From: Dasyornis broadbenti
Lineage: Eukaryota; Chordata; Aves; Passeriformes; Dasyornithidae
NCBI GenBank assembly: GCA_013397935.1
Contig: VZRN01001772.1
Coordinates: 415,768 to 479,767, forward strand
Direction: 5' to 3'
DNA: 64,000 bases
The position numbers were made by a program, and so were the translations under genes. Of the stretch, positions 26,062 through 39,555 are shown piece by piece; the stretch's first letter is position 1; every line of letters starts with the position of its first letter. The notes under the pieces were generated by a model. It worked only from the letters and a program-made list of their open reading frames with translations. It did not search any database and was not told the origin of the DNA.

Positions 26062-28309
26062 GAGAAAAGGGGGCACAGTCCTTCATTTCTCTCAGTCCAG
26101 CTCTGAAGAATGGTCCTTAACACAGAGGTTTCAGGCTACCATAACCATAACATTCTCAGCTTCTGAAGGATAAAAGCGATACCAAATATTCTATAGAAAT
26201 ATGTTGACATATACCAATGACCTGGCAGCCCAAATCCCACTGCAGTCAATAACAGATTTATGCTGGCAGAAGCAAGATGGAGTTATTTCTGGAAGGTGCT
26301 TGATGTACTGGTTACATGGCTGAAAATATGCAGCCCCAGACCATATATTGGGCTTGAAAACGCCAGTTGTTCTACTATTAGGTCTGACCATGGCAAAGCT
26401 GGCTTCACTTGGCTGTGGCACCCAGAAGCCAGGGTAATGGAGATTTCCAGCTCGTCCTGGAGCACTCAGACTCAGCAGTGCTACAGCTGCATTTCCAGCT
26501 GTTACAGCACATTCTTTAATATTATATCACTTCAGTTTCCAAGTGGAGATGGACCTTGAGTTGCTTTTCACAGGGGAGTTCTCCTGGGCAGTGCTGCTTT
26601 TTGGCTTTTAGCATTTCCTTTCACAACAGGCAAGAGCTATTCCCGTCACCTCCTGGCTGTTTGTCGTTGCTCTCCAACATCATATCAGGCTGTCACACCA
26701 GGACAGCTACAGAGCTGCAAGCACTTTGAGTCAGCACGGCTTCCCAGCAAGGGGCATGGCCCTGCAAAGGCAGGAGCAGCCTCCCCTCCCAGGGCAACAG
26801 CTGCTCTGACAGGGACAACCTCAGGTCACCCAGGGCTGCTCTCACACCAGAGGCTCAAAAGGCTGCTCAGCACAATTGTAAAGACAAGAAGAAAAAAAGC
26901 AAAATCCCCAAGGCCACACTAAAGATGTCCCCCCATGGGACATGTTTTAATCAATCAAAATGACATGTCTGCCACATGTCAACAGCTTTCATTTCTCCTT
27001 GCTGTAGCCTCTCCTTCATCTCTCAGTAGTTCAGATGGTCAAATCTGGACCCAATCCACATTCAGTTTGGGCCTTCCCCTACTCAGGATTTTTAGATAAC
27101 CCCATGTTTGAAGGCAACTAAGATCCAATCCATGTCCTTGATAAAGGACAGTCAGCAGATCCAGAGGCCTGATTCTGAGTGAAGAATTCCATGCTCAATT
27201 TGGACACCCATTTCCATGAAATGTTATTATCTGGCAGATGCTGAAAGGCAATTCCTACGGCACCTGATGGATACTGCAAGAGAGTTTTAAACCATTCTAA
27301 AAGTACTCTGTGCTTAAGTTTCCCAAATTTAAGTAATGATTATTTCAAGAGGAATTTGTACCTAAGTTAAATTCCATTACAGATTTGTCCTTTTGAGAAA
27401 GGATCCTCTAGTTAATTTTTTTAATTGCCTAACTACTTAAGTTGATATTTTCTAAACGAAGATAGGGATATCCATTCTCTTACAAATGGCCCTCTCTGAT
27501 TCTACCAAAATTAACAGCATTTTTTAAAAAGAAATTAATGTGATTTCCAAGTTAACTACAAATTTGCTAATTATTTAGCCAGCATTTCAGTATATCAAGA
27601 GAAACACCAATTCCTGTTTTTATCCAATTATAAGGGAAATATATCTCATTGCTTGATTACATAAACCATCACCTACACTTTGCTTTAGGAGAGAAATAGT
27701 TTTAAATTATGATTGGCTATTATTTAACCTAGAATTAAAACAGTGGTAATATCTATTCTGTTTCTCAGACTTAAATAATAGAACCACTAGCCCAATGCAA
27801 GCAAAAGGGAGAAGCAAGGTATCTGCAAAACAATCAGACTTTTCAAGATACTAATTAATATTTCAAGATGCCATGGGTTTAAACATTTTCCCATATATTA
27901 ATTACACCGCCCTTGGAGATCAGCAAGCATTTCATTATTGACTGCAATGGGAAGAGAATCTCACCCATATTCTGTCTTCCACACTTAACCAAACAATTCA
28001 TCTGGTATTGACAGATGTCTGAGACAGCAGGACTTTCATGCAACACTGATGGTAAATACAGCAATTGGCAGCATTGTCTCTGGCCAAGTGAATTTAGGCC
28101 ATCAGAGACAGTGTTTCTGTAACTACTCCTGACAGGAAGAATTAACTGTTTTATCATTGTTCCCAAGATTTAAAAACCTGTATTAATAATTTGCATGCTT
28201 GTAAACCAAAAGAGAAACTGGTGCCAATGTTTACTTATGGTCTTGCCAGAATCCCGTAGCAGTCTAACTTTTCTGTAAAACACAGATGTTCTTCACAGTT
28301 TGTTGTGAT

Positions 28310-28338
28310 TTATGAAGATGACAACATCATCTTCATAA
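28310..28338. repeat. Perfect 12-bp hairpin with 5-nt loop
   Basis: TTATGAAGATGA at 28310-28321 is followed by the loop CAACA and by its exact complement TCATCTTCATAA at 28327-28338. Allowing one bulged C at 28339, three more pairs form (GAT 28307-28309 with ATC 28340-28342). The stem is too short for a microRNA precursor and is not followed by a T-run. Its function is unknown. Confidence 0.85.
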
Positions 28339-31224
28339 CATCCCCAAAGCCTTTCTGCTGATCTCCCCTCCTTCATAAGACTAGAGTTCTGTAAGGAAGA
28401 AAGGTCCTCAGACTGGAGCTGATGAGGAACAGGCTGCTGCCTCAGCTTCCATTATCTGTTCTGTTGACCATCCTTTCCTCATGTACTCAGTAAGTGACCA
28501 CCACAAAAGGAGGCTGCTTCAGGCTGCCTCTGACCACCTGCCCTCAGGGAGCAGTGCCAGGGCACGCAGGGACACCCCACGCTCCTGCAGGCAGGTCAAT
28601 AACAAACACTCAGGTGTGCTAAAGACCTGGGGTCTGCCTTCTTGCCTGTGTGGATGGACACTGATCACAGCACAGTTTTATCCTGTGCTTCTGGCTTAGG
28701 CAACTATTTCTTTCTGAGAACAAAGATATCCAGTAGAACAGTGCATTAATGGCCAAGGTTTCGTGTTTCTGTTTATCTGGTAGGATTCTGGCTAGAAACA
28801 AGCCTTGGATGCCAAGAGATCTATATAAAGAACATGGCCTTAGTGATTAGGTCCTAGGATGTGGCATGCAAAACACAAACAAACAAACAAGAGCAAGAAA
28901 CAAAGATGTAGATTTATGATCCAAAACAAGAAGCCAAGAGTACTTGTGGAGATTCCTATAGCAAAGGAAGAAGAATGAGTGAGAACACAAAGTACTATAA
29001 AAACTGTCAGTTATTTAAGGCAGAACTGGTAAAAATGAATTGGAAAGTTTCCAAAGAATGCCTTTATGCTTTATTATTTATAATGGCAACTGCTTTGTAT
29101 AAACTACCTTACACAATTGTCTTTGCCTTCACCCTGATTTATCTTACTTTCCTTGACAGATTCTGCCAGAACTGTTTAAATAATAATTTGATGTGCTACA
29201 TGCAGATTTTCCTGTCTCCCCTCCGCCCTCACACGCACACAATCCAGCAGTCTCACTGCAAATCACATAGGGATCCACCATACAGTTTCTCTACATAAAA
29301 GACATTACTTTGCTTTCAGACAGAAGAGGTTTGACTTTTTTGAATGTTATCCAGAGACACAAGAAATTAAGGGAGAAAAGGAAATACATTAGCACTATGA
29401 TGCTTAAAGATTCCTTAGGGATACTCTGCACTCCCCATTCGCATTCTCTGCTTCGTCTGCATGCAGCGCTCTCAGAGACACCAGAAAAAGAGCCAGACAG
29501 GGGGAAGAGAACTGAGAAGTGGAAAACTGATTAACAAAGAGGTTTTTGCCTTTTGAGTACATTGCCCAATTAAGAAAATGAGAAAAATAATTTTGCATGC
29601 ACTCAATGTTTTCTAAAATGCTTTGCAGTGTTTGAAAATAACATTAAAACCCAAGGAGATTGGGAAGGAACACAAAGATATAAAAATTCAATTGAAATAT
29701 TGGTCTAAATTCAATCTGAAATCAAAAACCGGAAAAGTAAGTACATAGAGGAAGATACAAGTGACAGGAGCTGCAGGAGCTGATAGCAACGAATGGTGTG
29801 GAACAGCTGAGACTTAAGTCCATTTTAGGGCAGCCAGAACAGGCATGGAAATAAACTTTGCTGGACAGGTTGGAGTAAGGCATGAGACACCTGCCAGTTT
29901 TAAGAAAAGAACATAACTGAATCTGTTTGTAATTTTGCTGCAGTTGACAGTAAAAGGAAACCACAAGTTTGTTTTTTTGAACAGGGTGGGCACCGAAGGA
30001 CCTGTCCAAATGTTACATTCAGTTTTTTTCAGTTGTGTGTTCTACATGTGTGCTTTCCCCAATTAGATGAATTAAATTGGTTAGTCAGGGTCTTAATTTG
30101 CCCATAGAACATCCAGACCAGGCATTTGATTTTTGCACGGTTTTTTGGGATCAGGTTTGGTTTTTTTTCAACTACACTGAATTAAGATTTTCTAGGATGG
30201 AAGGAAATAAAAGAGATGCCAGATCTTGATGTGGCACTAACTCAAGTAGGACAATGGTGCTTTCATACACACCACCTGCTAACTAAAGTCATTTAAACTT
30301 ATTGGTAAGAGTTAGCTACTTGACTGTTAACTTCTGTGGTGCTTTACCACAAAAATCTTTCTTCCCTGTGTCCCCTCTGTGAAGCCATGACTTGCAGATA
30401 CTTGCAAAGTCCCTTCAACTAAGAGCTTTAAGTATACTTGAGACCGCAGCACACTTGAAAGGTCATTATTTATCACCATTCATCAAATAGGAAGCAATTA
30501 ACTTTTAATGGAAAAATCAAGTCAATATATCAAGAGGGTTGGTTTATTTTTTTTTTTGACATGCCACAGCTTTATGAACTGCTGGGAGAAAATGAGGCAG
30601 CCTGTAGGGAAGCAGGAAACCTTTTATTTAGTACTGAGGAGAATCCTAACAGGTCTCTCTTGTGTTGTTGTATGTAAGGTAAAAAACAGCCAGATAATGC
30701 AACAATGTTTAAAATCACATAGCTCAAATATTTCCCTCTCTTGTATAGCCTGGTTTCCTTTTTTCCAAGTATTTGCAGTGAGAGTTCATTTTTCTTCCTG
30801 CTTACCCCCTTGCTGAACAAAAATAATGCTAGCAAAAGCACACTGCACACAACTGAAATGGAAAAACAGCTAACAAATATAAAGTAGTCGGAGAGAACCA
30901 GGGTGGTTTAATCTCATTCTGATTTAACAAGGTCGTTTTGTTTAAAAATTATTCTACATCCTTTGGAAAAAAACAAAAACCAAAAGCGAGACAGTGCAAC
31001 CACGCTGCTTCCAAGAAACAATTCATTTACACAAATCTCCTTTGAATAACATAAGAGGAGGAGTCTTGTAGTCTTTGCTCTCTTAGGATATTCCTTCCTA
31101 GACTAAGTGCTTTCAGAGGGATGCTAACCTGGAACATAGCCACAAAGTCCTCCCGCCTCGGGCCTGGCCCTTAGGCCTTTAAGTCATTAATGCCTCCAGA
31201 GGCAAAGACTCTCCAGGAAGATCG

Positions 31225-31547
31225 TGTTTGTATCAGCTTGCCAGCGGCAAGGAGAAGCAAGATGCAACAACTATTATGAGTGATAAGCAAGCTTCTACTT
31301 TATTCGTGTTACACACCGCTTATATACGTCCAGTGTTAATTATGCCTAGAAGTCATAACAGCATTGGCTAGTTCTACACAGCTACATTTGTATTCTCCTC
31401 CTACCTGTGGTTCTTGTTCTCAGGGATGCTTCTCATTCCACAAGACACTTTATCAGTACTTTCCCAGTGCTCAAGGGCAGTGTGTTTTTCAGTTTAAATC
31501 ACATACACGTGAGGCCTACACTTTGCTTTGCTCGCACAATGCCTCCA
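31225..31547 (-). mobile_element. Probable solo LTR of an endogenous retrovirus (minus orientation, about 323 bp)
   Basis: Read on the minus strand, this block has the order of an LTR: a TATA box (TATATAAG, complement of 31319-31326), an AATAAA poly(A) signal 14 bases further on (complement of 31299-31304), then a U5-like stretch rich in TTGCTT/CTCCTT and ending CAAACA at 31225. The other end reads TGG at 31547, so both ends satisfy TG...CA. The flank left of it contains AAGATC (31218-31223), and AAGATC also follows at 31548-31553, a possible target-site duplication except for one unexplained G at 31224. No gag, pol or env-like frame is nearby, so it would be a solo LTR. The style matches bird LTRs as I remember them; the exact family is not identified and the ends are uncertain. 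Confidence 0.5.
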
Positions 31548-34334
31548 AAGATCTGAGGCCTTACTCTTGGAGCCATTCTGCAACATCAGCTTCACTTCAG
31601 ACAGCCCCTACAACTCACTGTGGGGATGGGGAGAGAAGGAGAGAGGAAAATCCTTCTGCATGTTGGGATATTAAATCTGCTGATGCAGATTTAAAGAGAC
31701 CCTGGCAGCTCAGGGACTGCCTGATGCGGATAGAGGCATTGAGCATTCAGCACGTGCCAAACGAAGGGGACGGACACTCAAATGTTCCACAAATGCTGTA
31801 TCAAAGAGAACTGGAGATGCTCCAAACTCTGCTGGTACTCCCCCAAGACACAAAGTGAAAAGCACATTCCTGCAAAATGGAAATCACACTCCTGATTCCT
31901 CCTGGCTGTGGAAGGAGGGAAATACTGCACACAAAGTAAGGAAGCTTTCCTCTCCTAAAATATCTCTAAAACGTCAGAAACTAAAGTATAATAGAAATCC
32001 GTTGAGTCTCCTCTTACTGGTCAGTGAGGGGCTGTGGATCCAGGGTCTGGCAGCCATTCAGAAGCGCAGATGGGTATAAACACAAAGAGAGTCTAGCAGC
32101 GACCAGGGACCATAGGACAGAAAGGTTCAAAAGCCAGAACCACGGCCCAGCAGTGGACAACCACACACCAGAAGCAGGCACAAGGTGGCCTCTGCATGGG
32201 GGCACAGCTATTATTAACTGTAACAGAAGAAACTCTTCCCTTCCACATCCCCCGAATCCAGCTTTCCTACCATCTTTGACACTTTTACATGTCTGCCTCC
32301 CCAGAACAATATTGTTGGGACAGGATGGAAATAACATGATGCTGTATTTTCTAGCCTCAAAGATAAAAAGGATGCAGAACTCAGATTAATTCTTACCAGG
32401 ATCATCTAAGAAAATATAGCAGCAACAAAACATTTCTTAGTCCCTCTGCATGTGTTGCAAAGAACACTTAAATTGGGGGCTGTGCTAATTTGGCTCAGGG
32501 TTGACCATTTTGCCGCAGAGATCATAGAACAATTTTTTTCCAGAACTTCCTTTGTGAAGGGGCAAAATCCTGAAAATAATTTAGGGATAATTTTTTACAC
32601 AAAACAAGAAGAAATTAATTAGGAGCAAGATCTCTCTTCCTTTGTGTCTAACAGGAAGTTATGTTTTGGGCATAAAAACCTCTGCAGTATTGCATGGATC
32701 CTCTGCATTCTTATAGCAGCTGCAAAGACAGGTAGGCAGACAAGTATGGAGGAGTGAGTACAAATGGTGATGGCTGTACCAGCTGGGTGTGAACCACAAC
32801 TGAAAATACATTTCACAGTGTTTTGAGCAAACACCACAGTCCCAGCCCTTCTGTAGTGAGTGGAATTAGGAATTAATGGATCTGAGTGTGTTCTCACACC
32901 ACTATTACCATGGTCACTGCATTAATTTTAGGTTATTGCCTTGCTGATTTACAGTGAGTCCCAAGAGATCAAAACCAAACCACTGACCTTCCATATCCGT
33001 CCCTTCTTATATCTTACTGCCAGACAACCCATAAGAGCTAGTCAGATTTAGCCTTTCTAGTAAGTTCTATCTGAAAGCTCTAGTGTAACATGAAATTTGG
33101 TCTTGTTTGCTATACTTAAAGTTCTAAAGAGATTATTCTAAGCTTAGTATAAATCACTATGGAAAAAAGTCTGCACACAAGAGTAGGGATTTACAGGCCA
33201 CTTAATGACTTATCTGTACTCTCTTTCATTCTAATGAAATAACGGAAGTGCTCTGACCCTGTGAAATATCTTCAGTACCAAAGAATAATTATTAAAGATA
33301 AATAACTGTGATGTTACAAAAAACCCAACCCCAACCCTGTGTCCCTTATCTTGCATTTCTAAAACTAACTTCAGTTCAATGTAGCCCATAAACTTCACAA
33401 AATATTGGAAGTCCACCAATGTCCATAGGAAGATTAGTGCTAATTAGTAGTGATCTTCGGAAAGAAATCAGTTCAGAAATGTTAAAAGAAAACTATAAAG
33501 TGGGGACTTACCACTAAGGCCTGGGAAATATCTTTACTAAGCAGTTGCACTAATTAGAGAGAGGGGAACAAAAAATATGACCCCAATCTAGCTAAGGGCT
33601 CAAATAACTTAAACCCATTTGAACTGGGCATCAAAGTTATTCACTTTTCAGAATTAAACATGTAGTTCTTGCATAGCTTGACTAAGGCCCAGAAATAGGA
33701 GACAGCATCTCTCTCCTTTTCATCTTGAAAACTGCTTTAATTGTATGTTGGTGATCCAAGTAAGGCTTAATCCTCAGTTTTTTGGAAAGAGCCTTCTCTT
33801 TTGCAGTTCTCAGTTTTCTCACTTTAGCCCCATAGTACAAGAAATTATGCCTGGTACTTGCTCCTGTAGCTGGCCCAGGTGCCAAGCATGGCATTGCAGA
33901 CTCTTGGCATCTGCTTCCTCCGTTCCAAGAGCTGAAACTGCTTCTAGCCATCAGTCTGTCCCTCACAGACAATCAAGCAAAACTTAGGAGTCTCTAGCCC
34001 ACCTCTGGCAGGGGGCACCTCACCTAGCGAGGGGCATCTGTGCTCCCACATGCACCCCACAGCTGGGTCTGCCCAGCTGTGCCCAGCTGCCTTGCCAGTC
34101 TCACAGGAATCCAACCCCTTTCCTGTAATTCTTACAACTAACGTTCTTCTAGAGCTTCTGAAAGATATGGCTGTCCTTGGGCACCATTACATCAGTTAAA
34201 GGACAAAGCTCTGCGATGGGTCCCTTCTCCCCATTAAAGAGACAGTGATAGCATTTAAGAAGAATTTCTGATCCCAGTAAGAAGGGAAGATTTTCAATAG
34301 TTGTGCACTTTTCAACATTTTTAGCCAGATACCA

Positions 34335-34359
34335 GGTAATGCAAGGTAATGCAAGGTAA
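34335..34359. repeat. Short tandem repeat, unit GGTAATGCAA, about 2.5 copies
   Basis: Two full copies of the ten-base unit are followed by a partial third (ggtaa). It is simple slippage-type sequence. Confidence 0.85.
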
Positions 34360-36282
34360 GGTTGCATTCCTAAGAGCCCTAAAAGCAAATAAGAGAAATA
34401 TTGCCTGAAGTGGCATCCTATTCTGCACTCTTGACTTTAAAAGAAGGTGTTGAGGATCCTATAGTTCACTGTATCTCTTTCTTATTTGGCAATTAAAGAA
34501 GGAATTTTTTCCCACTATGTTCATTTTATCGGCTATTTTTCCCCTTTCGGAAGGTCTGCAGTGAAAGGCAGGTTTCACTGCAATTAATGACAGCACTTGA
34601 TGATTTGAAGCTGGGTCAGTATTTCAATCACATCTTCTTGGGGCTGATTTCTAAATTAGTGTAAGGAATTTGTAAGGATGGCATGATGGTGTGGCTCCTC
34701 TATAGGAATCTGAAAATTGAGGACTAGTGATAGGCCTGAAACTGTGGTTGTACCCTGGTAAATATTTCATGTAAAATGCACACTTTGTTCTCATCTCTAG
34801 CACTGAAATATGGCCAACACCATTTATCTGCTTATTCTTAAGCACAGGAATATTGGTGTTCTTACGAAAAGATTTCAATATATTACAACACTGTAAAAAT
34901 CACTGAAATGCAATAACATTGTTGCACATTTATTGCTTCTAACCAACTCTATAAAATGTAAGCTTTGCTTCCCTCCAAGGGATTTGGGAGAAAGCCGATC
35001 CTCACTCCACAAAGCATTATTTGCAAAATGCTCCTACCTTGCCAAACGATTAGATGTAGACCTTTTTAAGTAGTGTACAGGATATCGTAAACCCTGGATA
35101 GGCTTTGAATGACTCCACATCTCCATTCTTTCCCTTTGGAGTCATACAAGTGCTATTTAAACATGATACATGTTTTAATACACTATCATTACTTCATATC
35201 TTTAGTCAATTACTTCCCAAGCACAGCCAAAGTAATCCTTTTTGCTTAGCAGTAAGGACTTGGAGACAAGATTGTTACAAAGGAAGAGGATCTGCCTTAA
35301 GAATAGCCCAAGATTTTCTAGATAGCCCCAGAGGAAGGTTGAGGTGAGGAGTGAGGTCTGCAAGTCAATTAAACTGCTTGAAATCCACAGTGCTACATTA
35401 ATTCTAATGTTAAATTACTGTGTATTAACTGGATTGGCCCACACGATCATTTTGTCCTTATGAGGTATTTTTACCTCATCACTTTAGTGACAGAAAGAAA
35501 AAAAGGGAGGAGAACCTTAAGTCCAAATAATTTAACTTTTAAAGCTTGACATTTAGCAATATAATTTTGCTTCCAGGTTCCACATTTAAAGCTGCAAGGA
35601 AGCACACCTACTTTTATCAAGGAATCCAAGAGATTTATGCTTATTTATGCAGAGCCCTACCACACATAACACAGCTGGCAGGATTTTAATTTCTATCAAA
35701 TTCAAATCACAGAGTCCTTCCAGTCTGATTTAGCAACAGTACCAAGACCTACTTTGAACCCAATCAGGACTCCAAAATCAACAACAGCATCTGGTAGGAA
35801 ACTTGAAAATCCTATCATTCAAAAGGTAAGAAAAACTCCAGTCAATTTTAAAAAGATTAGTAGAAATATCTTATCAGTAATGTTTTCTTGGCTTTCAAAG
35901 AGAACACTCTTTCTGCTCAAAATCCATTCACTTGGCAGACCAGAATTGCCTAGATGCAGTCCTCTACTGCATAAACTTTACATTTTTAGTCTCTTTTAAT
36001 TACTTTGATTTAGACAAAATGAAGCCACTTAAGACCTGGCAGAAAATTACCCAATTAATATTTCCCTTCTCATCAAGTCAAAGGATTAATTATGCATTCT
36101 AAGAAGGGCTTAAGGACTTGTTTCTAACAGCTGCTGACCATTTTCATCTTAAACCAAAAATGCCTTTAAACACATGCTTAACTTAATTGCCTAAAACACC
36201 CTTCCAGAGTAAATGGTTCTATTGATAGTCCTAGGAAGTTAGGCAGAGGAGATGGCCAGAACCTGAGTGTTTAGAATCTGGC

Positions 36283-36373
36283 AGGAAAAAAAAAGAAAGA
36301 AAAAAAAAGAGGAAGAAAAAAGAAGAGAAAAAAATAAGAAAAAAACATTAAAAAACACCCAAAAAGGGGGAGA
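36283..36373. repeat. A/G-rich low-complexity tract
   Basis: About 90 bases almost purely A with interspersed G (purine run at 36283-36334), then A-runs broken by single T and C residues, ending aaaaagggggaga. No repeat body is attached. Confidence 0.9.
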
Positions 36374-39300
36374 TTAAAATATCTAACTGTAAAACTTAAT
36401 AAAGTAGGCAATAATTCATGTTTCTCCTGTCTCAATATATTTTAGTATACTACATGAAATCAGAAAATTAACGTAGTTTGTGTTGCTACCAAGAGTAAAA
36501 TAAATTAGCTGGTGGAAAACAGGATAACAACAGAGGAACCAGCACCAATAAGTATGGCTAAAGACATGAGATTTGAAAAAGGCTTGGACAAATTAAAATG
36601 TAAAGTAATTTTATAGCCATCAATTGAATGAGTCTGATGCTTCCTTTAATCTTACTGGCAGCTATTTGTCAAACAAAGACTGTATATGCAGTCTTCCTTC
36701 CAATTTGAACAGAATGAGCAGGACAAGCATACAATGTCCTGCTCAGCCAAGAATTCATGGATTGCATTCCAAGTCCAAAGCTTAAGTACTCTTGTATGCT
36801 TTTACACAAGAACAACTGGTTAAAAATAAACAAATAAATAAGTAAACCACAATACAAACTCCACAACTTCTGGCAAATGTAGTTTTGCACGAGCTGTTGG
36901 CAGGTAGGTAGCAGCTGTAATCCTGACTTTGACTCCCTTCAGCTGTCTTCAGCAGATTGCTTAGAAGTGATCCAAGTCAGAAATATGGGACATTGTCATT
37001 TTTGTCCTTTGATTTCCATGCTACAAAATGAGGATAACTAATCCCTGTCACTTCCTCATTAATAGAAGCTAAGGTTTTAAAAACATTTTAAATATTAGAC
37101 AATTTTTATGCATTTAAGGAGTAGCAAGATCCATTGAAACAGGGCTGAAACTAACTTGAACTTTGGGATTTTACCAGTGCAGTTCCAAGGCATCCTTAGC
37201 TGAGTATGGGAAGCAAAGCAACAAGCAACACTGCAATAAGATGCGCTCTGCCTCCTCCTCCTCTGCCCCCCATATAAAGACAGTGGAAACCCTGTGTGGT
37301 TTTAAGAAAAAAAAGGCAAACAGAAGCAAGATTACCAGGTGTGTGATTTCACAGAGAAGTTGGTCTGCCTTCAGGAATTGACATGAAGCTTACTGAAATC
37401 AAGGGCGGTCTTTAAACCAAGCATCATGACAACTCTGCCAGGCATGTGCATTCATGACAGGTATTTTTTGGAAGAACTTTGCACTTTAGTTTGCTGAAGG
37501 TATCTGGACAAAATTATTTTGGCAGAAAACACGACACAGCAAACGCTCAAAAAACCCCAAACCCCAGCAAACAAAACAAAACAAAAAACCCCATAAAAAA
37601 TTCCCAACTAAAAATATGCTTCCCAAAGACAACCAAGCCACTAACCACCCCTCTCCCCAACTAGAATTTTCAACTTCTATTTTTCATATTTCAAGGTGAG
37701 AAACAGTTGGTCATCTCTCAAGGAGAAAGGCCACGGCAGGAGTCCAGGATTATATAAAAACTGCTCACTACAAACTCCAGTATAGATAAGAATACCTTGA
37801 TAAAGCCAGAAAAAACCAAAGTGACTAAAATTTATTTCAGAACCCTGCCAGTGTAATCAAACAAAAACATTATTCAATAATTATTTTGTAATGTCTTGAT
37901 TCAGCCTTATGCTTTCAGTCTTTGCAATACATTTCTTATTAGTTAGGAAGAAAATAGCCTTCTCTCTTCACTCCGCTACACTGGATTAACTCACTGAGGT
38001 TCAACATGGCATGGGCTAATCCAAGGCTCTTGGTTTATGCCCTGGTATTTCTATTTACTGTTGGGTCATTATTTGTTTTTGGTGTGTGTTCAAATACTGC
38101 TCATGGGATGCAACCTAAATGGATCACAGCAGGAGCCTGAGACACAATAGTAGAAGTTTGCATCATCACTTAAAGGGCAAAAAGCATTCTGCACTGCTTG
38201 TTCTTTAAAGATCCTAAAATTTATGAAAACCATTTTGGTTTATGCTAAGACAACATGCTATCCACTGCTCTTAGCAGTAGCTGAAGATCTGCCATAATTA
38301 TTCAGGAGAGTGTTGCCAGAGAAGGGTTGTAGTTACTAACTGCTGAAATTCAGAAGTGTTCAGATATGAAGGCTTTACTACAGCCCCATATGAAAAGCAG
38401 GCATGGGTCACAATATCCAAATCTCCTTTCTAAAGGACCTAAATGGAAAGAATGACAAATCAAACTTGGCATCTCCACACCCATCTTTAACTGGAACAGT
38501 TTTCACATGAATAAAATTATTCTGTCACATGACTGGATGCAATATAAACTACTTTCCTGGGTTACAGAAAATAGAATATGTGCAGGAAAGGAAAATCATC
38601 TGAATTCACTGCAATGACTAAGTCTGGGCTGAGTTCCAGTCTCATTAAAATCAGAAAACCATAGACCAATCCAATGTGTTGGCAGAGACATATAAGCAAT
38701 AAAAAAGCTCCTCCCTGCTTTCCTCATCTTGACATTCACATGCGAGGGCAAGGACAAGTGTTGGTTTTGCCCCACATATAAACATCTTGAGAGGGACAGT
38801 ACAAATAGGTTGGCATAAAGATTTGCAAATGATGGTCGAAGAAAGCATCAGGTAGCTCTTCTGCAGGTATAGGTAGTTAAAAGGTAGTTTGATAGGTTGC
38901 TATTCCAGAGGCACACACTGTGTTATTGACATGCACAGCTTCAGCCTTTTGGGGATGTGGGAGCTTTGGGGTTGAGTTTTAGGGGCTTTTTTTGTTTGTT
39001 TATTTTTATCTATAAAACTAGGATACGGGGGGAACTTGGGCAGAGTGTGATTTTAAGGAAAACATGACCCTCTAAGGATGATTTCTTTATTTCTCAGTTC
39101 AGCTCAGGAAAATGCTGGTGTCCAGCCACTGGGCTATTTGCAAAGAATAGTATTCTCACCTAGAGGAGATTTCCCCCCCATTTGTATGGTAATAAATGAA
39201 GTTCAAATTAATGTGATCAAGTGATCAGTAACTACTTTTCCTCCACAAATACCATTGACCTTAAAAGACAATCACTTCCTCAGTGCCCTGCACTGAGAAA

Positions 39301-39520
39301 ACTCATCAACATAAAGTTGGGCATGCTTTGTGCTGCTCCTCGCTGATGGAGATCCCTGTTGAATTAGAAAGAGTGATTTCTGAGAGATCAATGCTGCTGC
39401 AACTTGTCTGGTTGTGAAGTTGCTATGGAATATCATCACTTCAAAGAAACTAACACAATTACTATTACTATCCTAATTCACTTTCTTATGACGTGCTTGT
39501 AATGCAGAAGAGCTTTTGAT

Positions 39521-39555
39521 AATTGACCTTTAACTAAATAATTGACCTTTAACTA
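39521..39555. repeat. Tandem duplication, 19-bp unit, nearly two copies
   Basis: The block AATTGACCTTTAACTA occurs at 39521-39536 and again at 39540-39555, separated by aat. The TTGACCTTT core resembles a nuclear-receptor half-site (TGACCTTT), but with two copies in simple tandem a slippage origin is the simpler reading. Confidence 0.85.

Larger units (their letters stand above)
14669..31224. other. Intron stretch: unique sequence with simple repeats, no gene accepted
   Basis: It holds A-runs at 21987-22001 and 26046-26061, an A/C-rich patch at about 18956-19010, a 24-bp tandem duplication at 23087-23134, a short tandem of aattcccaca at about 22190-22209, an (AAAC)n patch at about 28873-28890, a GC-richer patch at about 26570-26860 and the hairpin at 28310-28338. 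The longest open frame is 24763-25374 on the minus strand (203 codons), which is unrecognised and discussed in the findings. Confidence 0.5.

Noticed and set aside
31364..31858. A 164-codon plus-strand open frame
   Set aside because: Its first third lies within the probable LTR on the opposite strand, it has no known domain, and frames of this size are plausible by chance in 64 kb.
32480..32540. TGTGCTAATTTGGCTCAGGG as an LTR opening
   Set aside because: The resemblance is limited to a few bases, and no other LTR feature follows.
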